Shown piece by piece: positions 45,220-57,400 of a stretch of 64,000 nt of DNA; position 1 is the stretch's first letter; each line of letters starts with the position of its first letter. The position numbers were made by a program, and so were the translations under genes. The stretch comes from Caenorhabditis elegans (Eukaryota; Nematoda; Chromadorea; Rhabditida; Rhabditidae). The DNA is taken from assembly GCF_000002985.6 (NCBI RefSeq), contig NC_003280.10:4522501-4586500 (forward strand), read 5' to 3'. The notes beneath the pieces are model-generated. The model had not been told where the DNA came from, made no database searches, and worked only from the letters and a program-made list of their open reading frames with translations.

Positions 45220-45551
45220 CAGGGCTGGGACCAAAAAAATTTTATACCAAAAAAAAATTTTAATTTTCAAAAAATCAAAAAAACCAAAAAATTTTGATGC
45301 TTTAATTGATTTTTAATGGGGTTAATCATGTAATGTTGCAAAATGTATTAAAATACAGTTATGACGTCACAACTCTATTAAAATACATTTTTTAAATGCA
45401 CTTCAATACAGAATAACCTCGAGTCGAGACTCGACACGGCAAAATTTTTTTTTAATTTTTTTGGTTTTTTGGTACCAAAAAACCAAAAAAAAAAACGATT
45501 TTTCGTCAAAATACCAAAAAACAAAAAAAAACCAAAAAAGTCCCAGCCCTG
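45220..45551. mobile_element. Foldback element with AGGGCTGGGAC termini
   Basis: AGGGCTGGGACCAAAAAAA at 45221 and TTTTTTGGTCCCAGCCCT at the right end read inverted (right end 45533-45550, adjusted for one base: AAAAAAGTCCCAGCCCT). The body is A-rich ACCAAAAAAA repeats. A second element (45318-45420) is nested inside. No coding capacity. Confidence 0.65.
45318..45420. mobile_element. Nested copy of the GGGGTTA MITE
   Basis: It starts GGGGTTAATCATGTAATG and ends GAATAACCTC, with ATGACGTCACAA at its centre and TTAAAATACA words on both sides. It is the same family as 23596-23743, diverged and partly shortened, and inserted in the foldback element. Confidence 0.65.
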
Positions 45552-46365
45552 ATTAGCTGCATTTTTGCCGATTTTCAACTTTTCAAAATCGTAAAAATTC
45601 CGAATATTCATGTTTTCAACAGCATAAGCTAATAGCAGGGAATGCCTGTATCCTCCGGATACGAGCGGATATCCATTCTTCTTCTTTTTCGTCATGTTGT
45701 TATTGTTGGTTAGTCGGCGGGCTCTTTTTTCTTCTTCTTCCCAGTAGGAGCCTAACCAAACAACAGTGCTCTCCATATCGGTGGTGTCTTCCCTAGAGAT
45801 ACATACTGTGGGAAAGGCAATTAGCCGTCTCTCTATCGGAAAATTGGGTGAGAACATGAAAAAGAGAAGAGCAATAAGACAATGATACTCGTCCTTTGCA
45901 CCCACTACGTTTCCACGATTATTAGCACATGAGATTGAGACAGTTAGGAAGGGTCTCTCTTACTCTGCTTCCCGTAAGACAGGTTGTCTGAATGACTCGT
46001 TATTATTCCCTTCTTTCTACTTTTTTGCCTACCTACTTATTCTCTTTGTTTGTTTCATTAAACATTCACCAATCGTCTTTTCTTTCGAGAAATTTAAATC
46101 GGACTGGAATTCGAATTTCTTTCAGGCATTTAGCCATCGATTTTCTGTGTTCTTTTGAATAGAATATTAGTGATTTACTAGTTTATTTTACTCTAAAAAG
46201 CTACGAATTTTTCCAAAAAATTTCACAAAATTGTACTTATCCTATGAATTTTCCTACATCTATTTTGAAAAGTTAGTAAATTCTATGAAAATATCTAAAG
46301 AAAACGGGAAAATTTTTCAAAATACACTGTTTAAGTGTGCTTGTCTTATAAAAAAGCCCTCTAAA

Positions 46366-46783
46366 AATTTCCGGCAAATTGGCAAACCGGCAATTTGTCG
46401 AAAATTAAAATTTCTGGCAATTTGGCGATTTGCAGAATTTGCCGAGCGTCAATTGCCGCCCCTGGTTGGAAGGGCGGCGAATATGTTGCCGACAAGTTCG
46501 ACAAATCGACAATTTGCCGGAATTTTCAATTTTCGGAAAATTGCCGGTTTGCCGGAAAATTTAATTTTCGGAAAATCACGGATTTTCCTGAAATATTCGA
46601 TTCCGGCAAATTTCTGATTTGCCAGAAAATTTCATTTTCGGCAAATTACCGATTTGCCGGAAAATTTCAATTCCGGCAATTTACCGGTTTCCCGGAAAAT
46701 TTCATTTTCGGCAAATTACCGATTTGCCGGAAATTTTTAATTCCGGCAGTTTGCCAATTTGCCGGATATTTTCAATTCCCGCC
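46366..46783 (+). repeat. GGCAAATTGCCG repeat cluster (1)
   Basis: About eleven units of roughly 33-36 bp, TTTGCCGGAAAATTTCAATT then TTCGGCAAATTACCGA. Overlapping open frames of 77-136 codons in three phases come from the repeat. Confidence 0.85.
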
Positions 46784-47916
46784 CACCCCTATATTCTATC
46801 AATAAATAATGAGGAAAAATATTTGAGAGAACTTACTAAACTAATCAAATAAATTCTTTTAGAAATTCGCAAAAGTTAGCAATTTACCAACTGAAATATT
46901 CGAATACCTTCAAATTGACAATTGTCTCACAGAAACCTACTAGCATCTACTATCCCCAGTTTTATTAATTAGTCTCATAAATGTTTTGTGTTGATCGATA
47001 GATACCCTTAACCTAATCAACACGATGACTAGCCCCAAAAGGTTCTTGTCTCCAAGTACACCAATAAATTAGGTTCTTTGCCCATTCTCGACCATATACT
47101 ATTGCGTAAAACATCAAAGCACCGGGGACCGACACGACGAAAGCACACAAACTTATCAACAACTATATAAAACATTTTTGATGATGATGATGATGATGAT
47201 GATTCCCCCTTGTATAGTCATGCTTTCTTCATAGTGGTCAATTGTGGAGAAAAATGGACGAAAAAAGGTGTTTTTCACACGCTCGATTGTCAAGAAGAAG
47301 TATCTATTTTTGTGATCGGGAGGTACGCGGTGTTCCAAATTACAACTAGTTGTTCTCCATTTTCCCTCATTTTTGTGTGTCTCCACCACCACTTGAGTCA
47401 GTCGCAAATCACCCCCCGACTTCGTCTATTCATCACACAGGTTACATAACTTTATTGGGATGGGCGTAGCGTTTTCGCTGATTATTATAATTATCTTTCT
47501 AGGTTCATCCTGAATATTATGGAAAATCTATCCATTCTAATATTCTTCTCGCACGCGGGTTACAAAGTTACGACCGGGTCGTAAATCTGTTGTGGTTATC
47601 CGTGTTTGTTTCGCAACACCCCCATCTTGAGGTTGAGGTTATCATTGTAAATCATGTTGCCACGAGATTTTTCGATACGATTAGTGAGGCTGGCAGTTTA
47701 AGATAATAGGGTTCTCACCCTCTCTGACATGGTGCAATCGACAGATTTTCTTGAATTCAAACGAGCGTGTGCGTTGAAGGAGTACTGTAGTTGTGGGATT
47801 TTCTTCAATTTTGTCTAGTTTTTTAAATAAAGTTTTTTGTATGTTTTATACATTTCCACATGATTTTCTATAAAATTTAAAGAAACCTATGAAAAATGGA
47901 AAGAATCCCAATGAAA

Positions 47917-48322
47917 ATTCGGCAAATCGGCATATTGCCGAAAAAGAAAATTCCCGGCAAATCGGCAAATTGCCGAAAATTAAAATTCCCGGCAAACCGG
48001 CAAATTGTCCAACAATGAAAATTTCCGGCAAATCGCCAATTTGCCAGAAATGAAAATTTTCCGACAAACCGGCAATTTGCCGAAAAGGAAAATTTCCGGC
48101 AAAATGCCGATAATGAAAATTTCCGGCAAATCGGCAAACTGCCGAAACTGAAAATTTCCGGCACATCGGTAAAATGTCCAACAATGAAAATTTCCGGCAC
48201 ATCGGTAAATTGTCGAAAATGAAAATTCCGACAAATCGGCAAATTGTCGAAAATGAAAATTCCGACAAATCGGCAATGTGCCGAAAATGAAAATTTCCGG
48301 CAAATAGGCAAATTGCCGAAAA
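47917..48322 (-). repeat. GGCAAATTGCCG repeat cluster (2)
   Basis: About twelve units of 33-37 bp, AAATTTCCGGCAAATCGGCA then AATTGCCGAAAATGAA. It is open in three minus-strand frames of 128-180 codons with no real gene. Confidence 0.85.
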
Positions 48323-49588
48323 TGAAAGAAAAATGGCAATTGACAGATTAGAAATATATTTCTCAACTAATTGGTAATGTTTTATCAAAATTATATCTAC
48401 TTATTCAGTTACCCAATTTTCAGTTTTAGTCATAATTAATTGTATCAAAAAGTTTACCAGCACCCGGAGTTACAGTACCTTTTCCGAATAATTTTTCTCT
48501 TTCTGCTAAATCATAAAAATTTGAAACGGTTATAAATTAAACCAGATTAGCTATGTAAATGGGCATCTTGTCTTTTGTCTCCTTCTTTCATGTTCCAATA
48601 ATCAAATCATAGTGACTTCTTCTTCTTCTTCTGGATTCATCCCTGTTAGAACACAACTAAGTGGATTCAATTCTTCTTCTTCATATGATCTACAGTTTCT
48701 AATAGTTGGCGCACTTCTCGTCCTCCCACAAGTAGATCACCGCCGCCGCTCTCGCATATGTTTTGCCCTCTGCCGCCCGATCGGGGGGCGGGGCCTTCAC
48801 TACGACCACCTGCCCCGCCCCCCAAAGGCCTATCTTTCTTGGTTTCTGCTGGGGGGTGCATCTGAGAAGAGAGTGTCCGGTTGACCCACAGAAGAGCTTT
48901 TCCTTTTTTCTCTATTTCTCAACTTTTTTCTGGAATTCATTTTTCATCATTTATTATTACTTCCCAATTTTTTTGCTTGTACTGGTTTTGCAAAAATTAC
49001 CCTATTTTAAATTTTTTTTTTGAAAAATTCCTTCCCACAATTCTGTACCACCATTTCAAATAAAAAAAATTAATAAAATTTTTCGCCGAGTTCAATTACT
49101 GTAAAAAAGTGAAATTTTTGAAATTTGAAAATTGTAATTTAAACATTTTCAAACTTTATAAAATTAAAAAAAAAAATTTTGAAGAAAATTTTCAAAAAAT
49201 GATTCATTTTTCGTATAAACTCCACTGAAAATTCATTTTTATAATTAAATAACTTTTTTTTTTGATTTTTTTAAAAATATCACAAATTTTCCTTTTTTTT
49301 GGATTTTTTATATAAGTTTGGAATTTTTGAATATAATTTTCTTCTTTTTTAACAAAAAACAAAACAAAAAATTCGGCGAAAGTCTTTTTGGAATTTTTCC
49401 CAATTCTCGTCTCCAAATCACCTTTTTTTTCTTTGCTCTTAATTTCTGAAAATGTCTTTTTTTTTTCATTTTTTTTTCTTAATTTTCACCAATTTTCAGC
49501 CCAAAAAAACGACACACCTCAAATGCATCAAAACTCGCGTCACTAAATCCACTAACCATTTTCAAAAGAACCCCCATTTTTCAAGAAA

Positions 49589-52500
49589 ATGCGGTTGTAC
49601 AATTCGCGGATTCTAAATCCCCACCAATCGATATTTATTCTGGTTCTACAGTGTCTGATCACAATCGTCACATCACATCAAGGTAAGTCAGAGAAAAAAT
49701 ATTTTACCTCACAGTCAAAAAAAGAAAAAGAGCAATCCCTGTGTATTGATGTATATACGTACTTGTTTGCGCACACACACACACAGTCCCCTCTTCCTTT
49801 TCGTGAATAGATTAACACTTTTGTTTTGGGGTACATGTCTCTTTGTACGGTGTGGTTTGGGAACTTGCTCAGGTACCACGTCCTTGGTGTGAAACCGGTT
49901 CGCGCAGTAGTAAAGAGCAGGCTGTATGTGTGACACTGTATTAGGTAGTTTGAATTCTTTCTTTCTCTCTATGATCTAGTTGCTGGTTCAAATTGCGTTT
50001 TGAATTGGCTTCGATTACTATTCCAATTGAGACTATTCTAATTTCAAGCCAGCCGATACGCAGCGACTTTGTGGCGCCACACCACGGCGCCTTTTTGGTA
50101 GCAATTAATTTAGAATTTAGGGGACCACCGGTCAATTTGCAAGTAGCTTTTACTTTCCTATGCTTCTTCTGCTGCTCCTGCCTAGAATAATAGATCATTT
50201 GCGAGGTGTGATAAGCAAAGAGAGATATTGGATATTCCTGAACAACTGTTTCTCACACGGAGCTCAGTCGGGAGCTGAAGCGACAAGAATCGCACCTTTA
50301 GACCCCTCAATTGAAGAATTCACAGATTTCAATGGGAAAAGATAAATGAGCGTTCAAGCGGCGGCGGCGGAGCTCTCTTTGAATTGAAAAATTGAAAATT
50401 GAAAATTGAAAATCTCGACAATGAGATGTTGAATAATTGAGAACAAGACGAGCAAGAGTCTCTCTTTATTATTTTTCGAACCACACATTGACATTTGAGA
50501 ACACTTCCTCCCGGCAACTGCCTAGAGAAGAAGCCCCCGGACCAATTTGTTTATACGGGATAGGTGTCGCCTGAGAGGGGGAGAGAGGTTTTTGAGTGGT
50601 GTACGCGGACATCCTACTCGGATTACCCTACTGTTCTGATTGACACGACACCTTTGAGCAGAAGCTGACAGGGTCCCGGGGTACTCTCGAATTCCTACCG
50701 TAGACCCGGTCAATATTGATGACTTGTAAACCTCGTCTCCTTCCCTTGCGCCTTCCAGAGATACAAATCTTTTACAAATCGGTTCCCCTTTTGGAAATGG
50801 GAACCCCCGCGCGCCTGGCGCCCAGAGATCCTTATCGTCGATGCATGCACCGTTTAGTCACCCCACCACCGCCACTTTTAACATAATAAATCACGGGAAA
50901 CATGCGTCCTTTTTTTTTGGAGGGCCGTTTTAAGTGTGAAGTCCTTTTGAAACCCTCTTCCGGCGATTAGTACCCTTTCGCGTTTTTTATTTGACGACGT
51001 GGTGCCTATTCAATTAGTACTAGCTTTTGGTGTGTGCGTGTGGTTCGCTGAGTTCAGGAAAAGTCTATCATTTTGGATGAATAAAAAGTGAGGGAGTTAG
51101 GCTTCTTTCCGCACGGGTTCTACCTGATAAATTGTCACGAACTCTTAGAGCCCAGCCCAGCCGCCAAGCAAATTAAGCGGATTCCGGGCGCGAGAAAAAA
51201 AAAACAAAACAAAATTTGCGCGCGAAAAATGAGCAAATAGTTTATCACCTCCTCCTCCCCCACCTCAAAGCGGAGATATTTTTATTAGTGAGGAAGCAGG
51301 GGGCGTCCTAGAAATTGAGATTGCCAACCAGACAAAAAAAACAGTTATCCCGGCGCTTGAGTGTATTGATGGACATTGCATGAATACAGTGTCAAGTGGC
51401 CATTCCTCCCTATTCATTTCCGAATTTCCGAACATCTTGAGATCATTGAAGTTTTTTTCCTGTGTGTGTTGGCCTCCCCGTAGACCCCGGGGCGCTGTTT
51501 GTATTTGAGACATCAGCATGCATATATATATCCTGCCTCGGAAAAATTTGTGGGCGAAAAACATTTGTGAAATTGGAGAATAGTGGGAACAGAAATGCAA
51601 AATAAGTATTTTTTTTTTCAGAAGTTCTCTTCGACTTGTCCAAAGTTGGATCGGATCTAAAATGGGACCAAGTCTCGCTGCGACACGATCGAGACGATGT
51701 GGTGAGTCTCCTTCCAATCTTCTAGAGTACACTTGAATTGGTTTGAAATTGAAAAGATGTAGGAAAAAGATGCGCTCGCTGGGGTCGGCGGCGGCAAAAT
51801 TGCAAAGAAACAAGTTGTTGTGTTTCCTACTCCCTCTTTTAGTAGTGAGTGACCCATGGGAATTTGGAATTTTTCTGAATTTTTGTGGAAGAAGAAAAAG
51901 AAAAAGAAGCATAGCGGCTTTTTTGTGCATATACATCTGATGAGGGTGAAACGAGAAGCACATTGGTTTAGTTGGGATGGGAGGAGGTTTTGCCCATCTC
52001 TAACAACTTTTTGAAAAGGGGGACAGAAATATGAGCACATCCGGGAATAGTTGATGGAAGGTCACTACATAGTGCTACATAGTAATTTGTGACATTGTAC
52101 AGTTATTAGTTGACATTAACATTGAAGAACGGCCGTTGGGAAGGAAAAGGGGGCTATTAACCCTGTGCTAGACTTTGCTAGACTAGACATACTTTTGGGA
52201 CGGTTTTATTCTTCTTCAGAATTTTTAGTTTGAAATTTTGAACTTCAACTCCCTTATCTTCTCTAGGAAAACTGAACACACAAAATAATCCCATTAACGG
52301 TGTTGGCCTGAATTGAATTCGTTTCATTTTTGCATTTCTTCTCTTCCTCCCATACACTTTACTAGGAAGACGCACACACGCTCGGACATATTCAATTAGT
52401 CAGTCGAGAGACGGTGTTGATATTGGTGTAGGAAGATGTAGATGAGAGGAGATGGAGGAGGGAGGGGGGAATAGAAAATAGAGCTAAAGTCTATTAAGAA

Positions 52501-54423
52501 CATGTCCATATGTTTCGTAGAGAGCTCTTCTGACTCCTAAATTGGGTTGTAAATTTACTAGTAATCGAAAAAGACGAAAGAGAAAGGCATGAATTTTGGC
52601 AAAGTCCTAAGTGACCTAGACCTACGCCTCAATATGCCTGCCAGCGGATGTTATATGTTATACTGTTTCTCTCCGAAGGACCCTCTCTGCAACAAGATGA
52701 AACATCCGGAGTCGTCATCACATCACCAATTTCTTTTCAATGACGACGACGACAAGTGTTGTTTGAATAGTGAAGAAAAGGGCCCCCTCCGTTATACCTA
52801 CCAAGTGAAGCGGTAAATTGCAACATGTGAAACTTGTCACTGTTTGAACACCTCTCTACACAGTGTTTTTATGGCTGACCTTGTACTCTCTTTTCGTAGA
52901 AGTGATAATGACCCTGTCATTTGACGCGCGCATCCATTAGGGACCCATGGTAGCCTGTAATTTAGAATGTGTCCGAAATTCCGGAGGCTCCACTAGTGCT
53001 CAGTCAAGTGTGTGGCTCTCTATTAATTAACAATATAGAATCAATTCATGCGTTATCTCAGTGTGCAACCAATAGACAACAGGTGTGAGATGGCTAATAA
53101 TCCACGAAAAGATTCGGGGGGAGCATTTGAAATGCAAATTTTTCACCCATATCCTTCGGAGCATTATGCTGCTGCTTCTGCTTGTTGTTGTTGTTGCTGA
53201 TTCAACTATTCAGACTCGGTGGCAGTTGACTCGACCAGAGTGACAAATGCGCGGTCTGGAGCCCCCCCCCCCCCTCGGGTTGAATAATGGATTGTTATAT
53301 GTCACAATTGTATTAATGGGTAATGGACCCTGGGCGCCTACTAGGCAGGTGTGACTGCATATCACCTAGTTGTGACTTGACTTAAACACGCAGGTGTATT
53401 CTACTATTCTACTCGTCACTGTATCGCCATCATCTTTGACGACAAAAGAAATTACATAAGAGATACACCACCTGGCCGGGCCGGCTGTAGAAACTCGTTC
53501 CGTTAGCTTCTGGATGCATGGAATAGTACATATTATTATTAATATTATGATTATGTGGCGTTGTATTGAAACAGAAACACTGGAAGAGAAGAACTGGTTC
53601 CTGTACATGTACTTTGTCGCTTTTGTCACTTTTTTTTAGAAAAAAAACGGAAAATCAAAAATAATGTGAGGTTTTGTGGTCGCGTTTAACTCGAAGAAGA
53701 TGATGATGATGATGATGTCTTCAGCATTGTGTGGTGACAAATTAGAGGACATAAATCAAGCGGGCTCTTCGAACTTATGAGCTTCTTCCCCTCCTTCACT
53801 CATCCCATCCACTACTAAACGGAACTAACTACTCTTTGACGATGAAAATGATGAGCTGATTGACAAGTGAGCATTTTCTCATGCCTGTGTCCCAGTGAGT
53901 GAGAAGAAGGGAAAACAAACATCATGGAAAATGGCTGAATGCGCGAAGAGAGGAGGAGAAGGCACACTTTGTCTTATGCTAATCCGCGCGGTAAACTCTC
54001 TCACGGACTAGGGAGACGGACGATCCGACGACGATGATGTTTTCAAGGGACTTGTTTCGTTTTCCCAAAGAACTGCTCAATGTGACACCACTTGAAAACG
54101 CGAAGAGGTGTCCTAATCTTCTCTTGTTCACCCATCTTCTTTACTACACGTTTAGAAAAGAGTAAGTAGGCAACTCAGAACACGCAGTGTCTTCACCGTT
54201 GAATGGTTTTTTGAGAGGAGGTCACACCCTGGTATTGTGTGTCTCTCCGTGTGTTCGAGAAATAGCGAGAATGCAGAAAAAGATGTGTGCATCATCCTCA
54301 TCATCGGAGAGGATAGTCTTCTCAATGCAACTTGTACACTTTATTTCAAAACTTTTCAAGGACAGCTACGTCTCCATACATATGTACAACTACTAGGAGA
54401 AGTTCCATATAAAATGAGTAGAT

Positions 54424-54463
<40 letters not shown>

Positions 54464-57400
54464 GGATTATTTTGGCATTCCAGAGAGAATGGACCACCCG
54501 TGTCTGTGTGAGTGTCCATCTAAAATAAGCGAGTGAAGAAGTTGTACACAAGATGTTTATCAAAAAGACGTAGTCATCATTGCGTGTGTGCGTCTGCCTC
54601 TTTTAGGAAGACTGAAGCCGGCCAGAGTGTGGATATAATGAAAAGTTGGTGGTGGGGTCCTTCCATTGTTCAAAAAGTTCCAAAAGTGGAGCCTAGCGTG
54701 CTGTTGCGCAATAATCAGAAAGCAGGCTCTTCTTGGAAATTTGGAAGGGATCTACAACATTAAAGGAGAACTAACGGTTCGAAGTTTTTGCTTAGATGTA
54801 CTGAAACTCAGACTTTAATCAGAATTTCAAAAAAAAAAGTGCCAAATTTTGCTCAAATCTGGAATTTCGGCAACTTCGCAGATGATTAAACTGAGTTAAT
54901 TTACCAAAATAATGGAATCTACCAAAAATTGGAATTTACCAATTTTTTCGAGAATTCCCATTAGGAAATTCACCCAGTTTTATTATGCTTAATCAAAAAC
55001 GCTACTCTTTCCTTAATGTTAGTTTATATTAATAAACAATGATGATGATGATGATGTGGCAGGTTACGGTATGACGCAACATGATATGCATGGACACATT
55101 ACGACATACGCTCTCTCCTTCTTCCGGTCAAACCGTCTGTGTTGCTCCTCCACCATATGTTTTGATTATGACATTTGACCTATATATATATGTAGTTACT
55201 AGTAAAGTAGTATACTCACTAAAAGAAGCAAAAGTACACAAAAAGGTGATGACTCTTCTACACTGCAAATGACATTGGTTTTGTTATGCATTCCAAATGT
55301 AAATGCAAATGTTTCCATTATTGTTGCTGCATGAACGAGTCGATGAAGGAATTGATTGTTTTATTCATTTTCTAGCGGGAATAGTAGAAGCTACTGCTGA
55401 TGCTGATGCAAAGTGGTGGTTGTAGTACTAACTAATAGAGATGGATTAGAGAGATCGAGAGGCGAAGATAAGGGCATTTACACTTGTAAATACCATATTA
55501 ATCCTTGATGTGACATGACAAGGAATAAACACAGTTCACTAATTAATTGCGGGAATTTATTCATTATTTGACGGGGAAAAGGCATCAGAAAATGTATAAA
55601 CGAATATGATCAATTTTCAGTGGATGGAAGAAACTTGGCGAAATCCAGCGGCGACAGACGAGAAGCACGCCAATCAGAGAGCCTACGTCACGTGTAATTA
55701 TGATATGATAAATCCGAGCAATTGGTTGTTCAGTCATTTTATCGAGGTTAAAACTGCGAGGAGGTAATTTTTTCTGAAATTTTTAATGAAAGATTGAATT
55801 TGAAAAAACTAGAAATGCTCCAAAAATTCTAGAAAAATGAAAGCTATATTAAAAATAAAAATAAAAAAAACTTAAAATGTTCGATTTTTTGGTATTTTTC
55901 TGAGAAAATTTGAAAATCAAAATTTTTAAAAAAATTTGTTATATTTCGATTTTTTTTTTGAAAATCGAAAAAAAAAATTATTGAAAAATGATCATCGGAA
56001 AATCGAGAAAAAATGCAGTAAAATTTTCCAAAAAGACAAAAAATTGAAAAATATACAGTAGTTTTGAAAAATTCGAAAAAAAAGAAAAAATTCAATTTTT
56101 TAAACTCGAATTAAAAAAAAACCAAAAATTTCAATTCTTCGGTATTTTCAACAAAAAAAAACGAAAAAAATAATTTTTAAAACTAAAATTTAACAAAAAA
56201 CGAAAAAAAAAATCAATTTTTCTAGATTTTCAACAAAAAATGTTTTAAAAAAAATCAATTTTTCGATATTTTCAAAGAAAAAATCAAAAATTTCAATTTT
56301 TCGTTATTTTTTACAAAAAATTTCAATTTTTCGATATTTTTTACAAAAAAAACTTTTTAAAAAATTCAGTTTTTCTAAATTTTCAACAAAAAAACGAAAT
56401 CCGTAGTGTACTTTCAAAAAGGCAATTTTTACAAAATTCGAGTGCACAAAAATTATAATAATTCACAGTTTTGAGAAGAAATATTATTTTTTACAATGTC
56501 AATTTTTTTTCAAAAAAGTGTTTAAAAAATCAATTTCATCGTTTCCAGAATCTACATCGAACTGCTCTTCAACACACGTGACTGTGATGCCTACTTGAAT
56601 CCCAAATCCTGTAAAGAAACATTCTCCGTGTACCTGAAACAATTCAAAACGTCTCGACCCGGATCTACAAAAATCGAGAAGGAACGATTTTCGGAGGATA
56701 TCGATAATTGGAAGAATATTGGACGGTTGGCTCGAAGTAATTCAAATATGACGACTGAAACTCTTGGAATGGAAATCGACTCGGACACGAAAACGATTAG
56801 AATTGCATTCGAAGAGCAAGGAATTTGTCTTTCACTTTTAAATGTCAAGGTTTGTTCGAAAATCATCTTTTTCTTGTTGTAATTCTTGTTGTAATTCCTT
56901 ATGGTTATGCAATCAACTATGCATAGCCATCATTATGATTCGGCCAGAGAGACACCATCATCTCCACTAATTTCGGGGTTTCGTGAGAGGGATACGCATA
57001 CCAAAATGAGACGCTTCTCTACATATGATTAGCGCGTGCATTGTGTTGTTGTAACCTTGTCAAAGTCGTGTTGCCCCATGTTTCGTGTCTCTTGGATGCC
57101 CCCGAGGGACCAATTGAAAGACAAAAAGAGATATGGATGAAGGCAGATATTGAAATTTGCATATCTTGACGAGTTGACTGACGGGACATGTTTTTGGAAG
57201 AGTAGAGGCGATTTGGATGATTTGTGACATACACTTTGACTCCTAAAAATCCCAACAGTTCACTGCTTTTTGCTATTTTGATCCAGAGAATCCTGAGAAC
57301 CAGAGAACGACTCTTGAGAATCCACGACGATAAGCGGTTTTTCATCCATTCAAATCAATCAGTCCATCCCATATATGGTCATGGTTTTTGAAGTGCGATT

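Larger units (their letters stand above)
45552..49588. other. Upstream region of vab-1, repeats and low complexity
   Basis: 4 kb with no supported gene. It holds two GGCAAATTGCCG clusters, a (GAT)n run at 47178-47201 and long T/A runs at 49.0-49.5 kb. A TTTTCAG at 49492-49498 about 90 nt before the vab-1 ATG is a plausible trans-splice acceptor, so promoter elements probably lie to its left. Confidence 0.45.

Noticed and set aside
45378-45905. 175-codon minus-strand ORF
   Set aside because: It overlaps the foldback element and A-rich repeat, with low-complexity Phe/Lys sequence and no splice partners.
46231-46852. ORFs of 77-136 codons
   Set aside because: Same repeat family in the other orientation.
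47846-48388. Three overlapping ORFs of 128-180 codons
   Set aside because: They are frames of the GGCAAATTGCCG repeat. All three phases being open at once shows it is the repeat and not a gene.
51265-51963. 232-codon minus-strand ORF
   Set aside because: It lies antisense over vab-1 exon 2, whose plus-strand frame fits the ephrin-binding domain and joins in phase. No domain in the minus frame.
52589-52816. 75-codon ORF in vab-1 intron 2 as an alternative first exon
   Set aside because: It has a plausible donor near its end, but no signal peptide, and the frame is not supported by any family feature.
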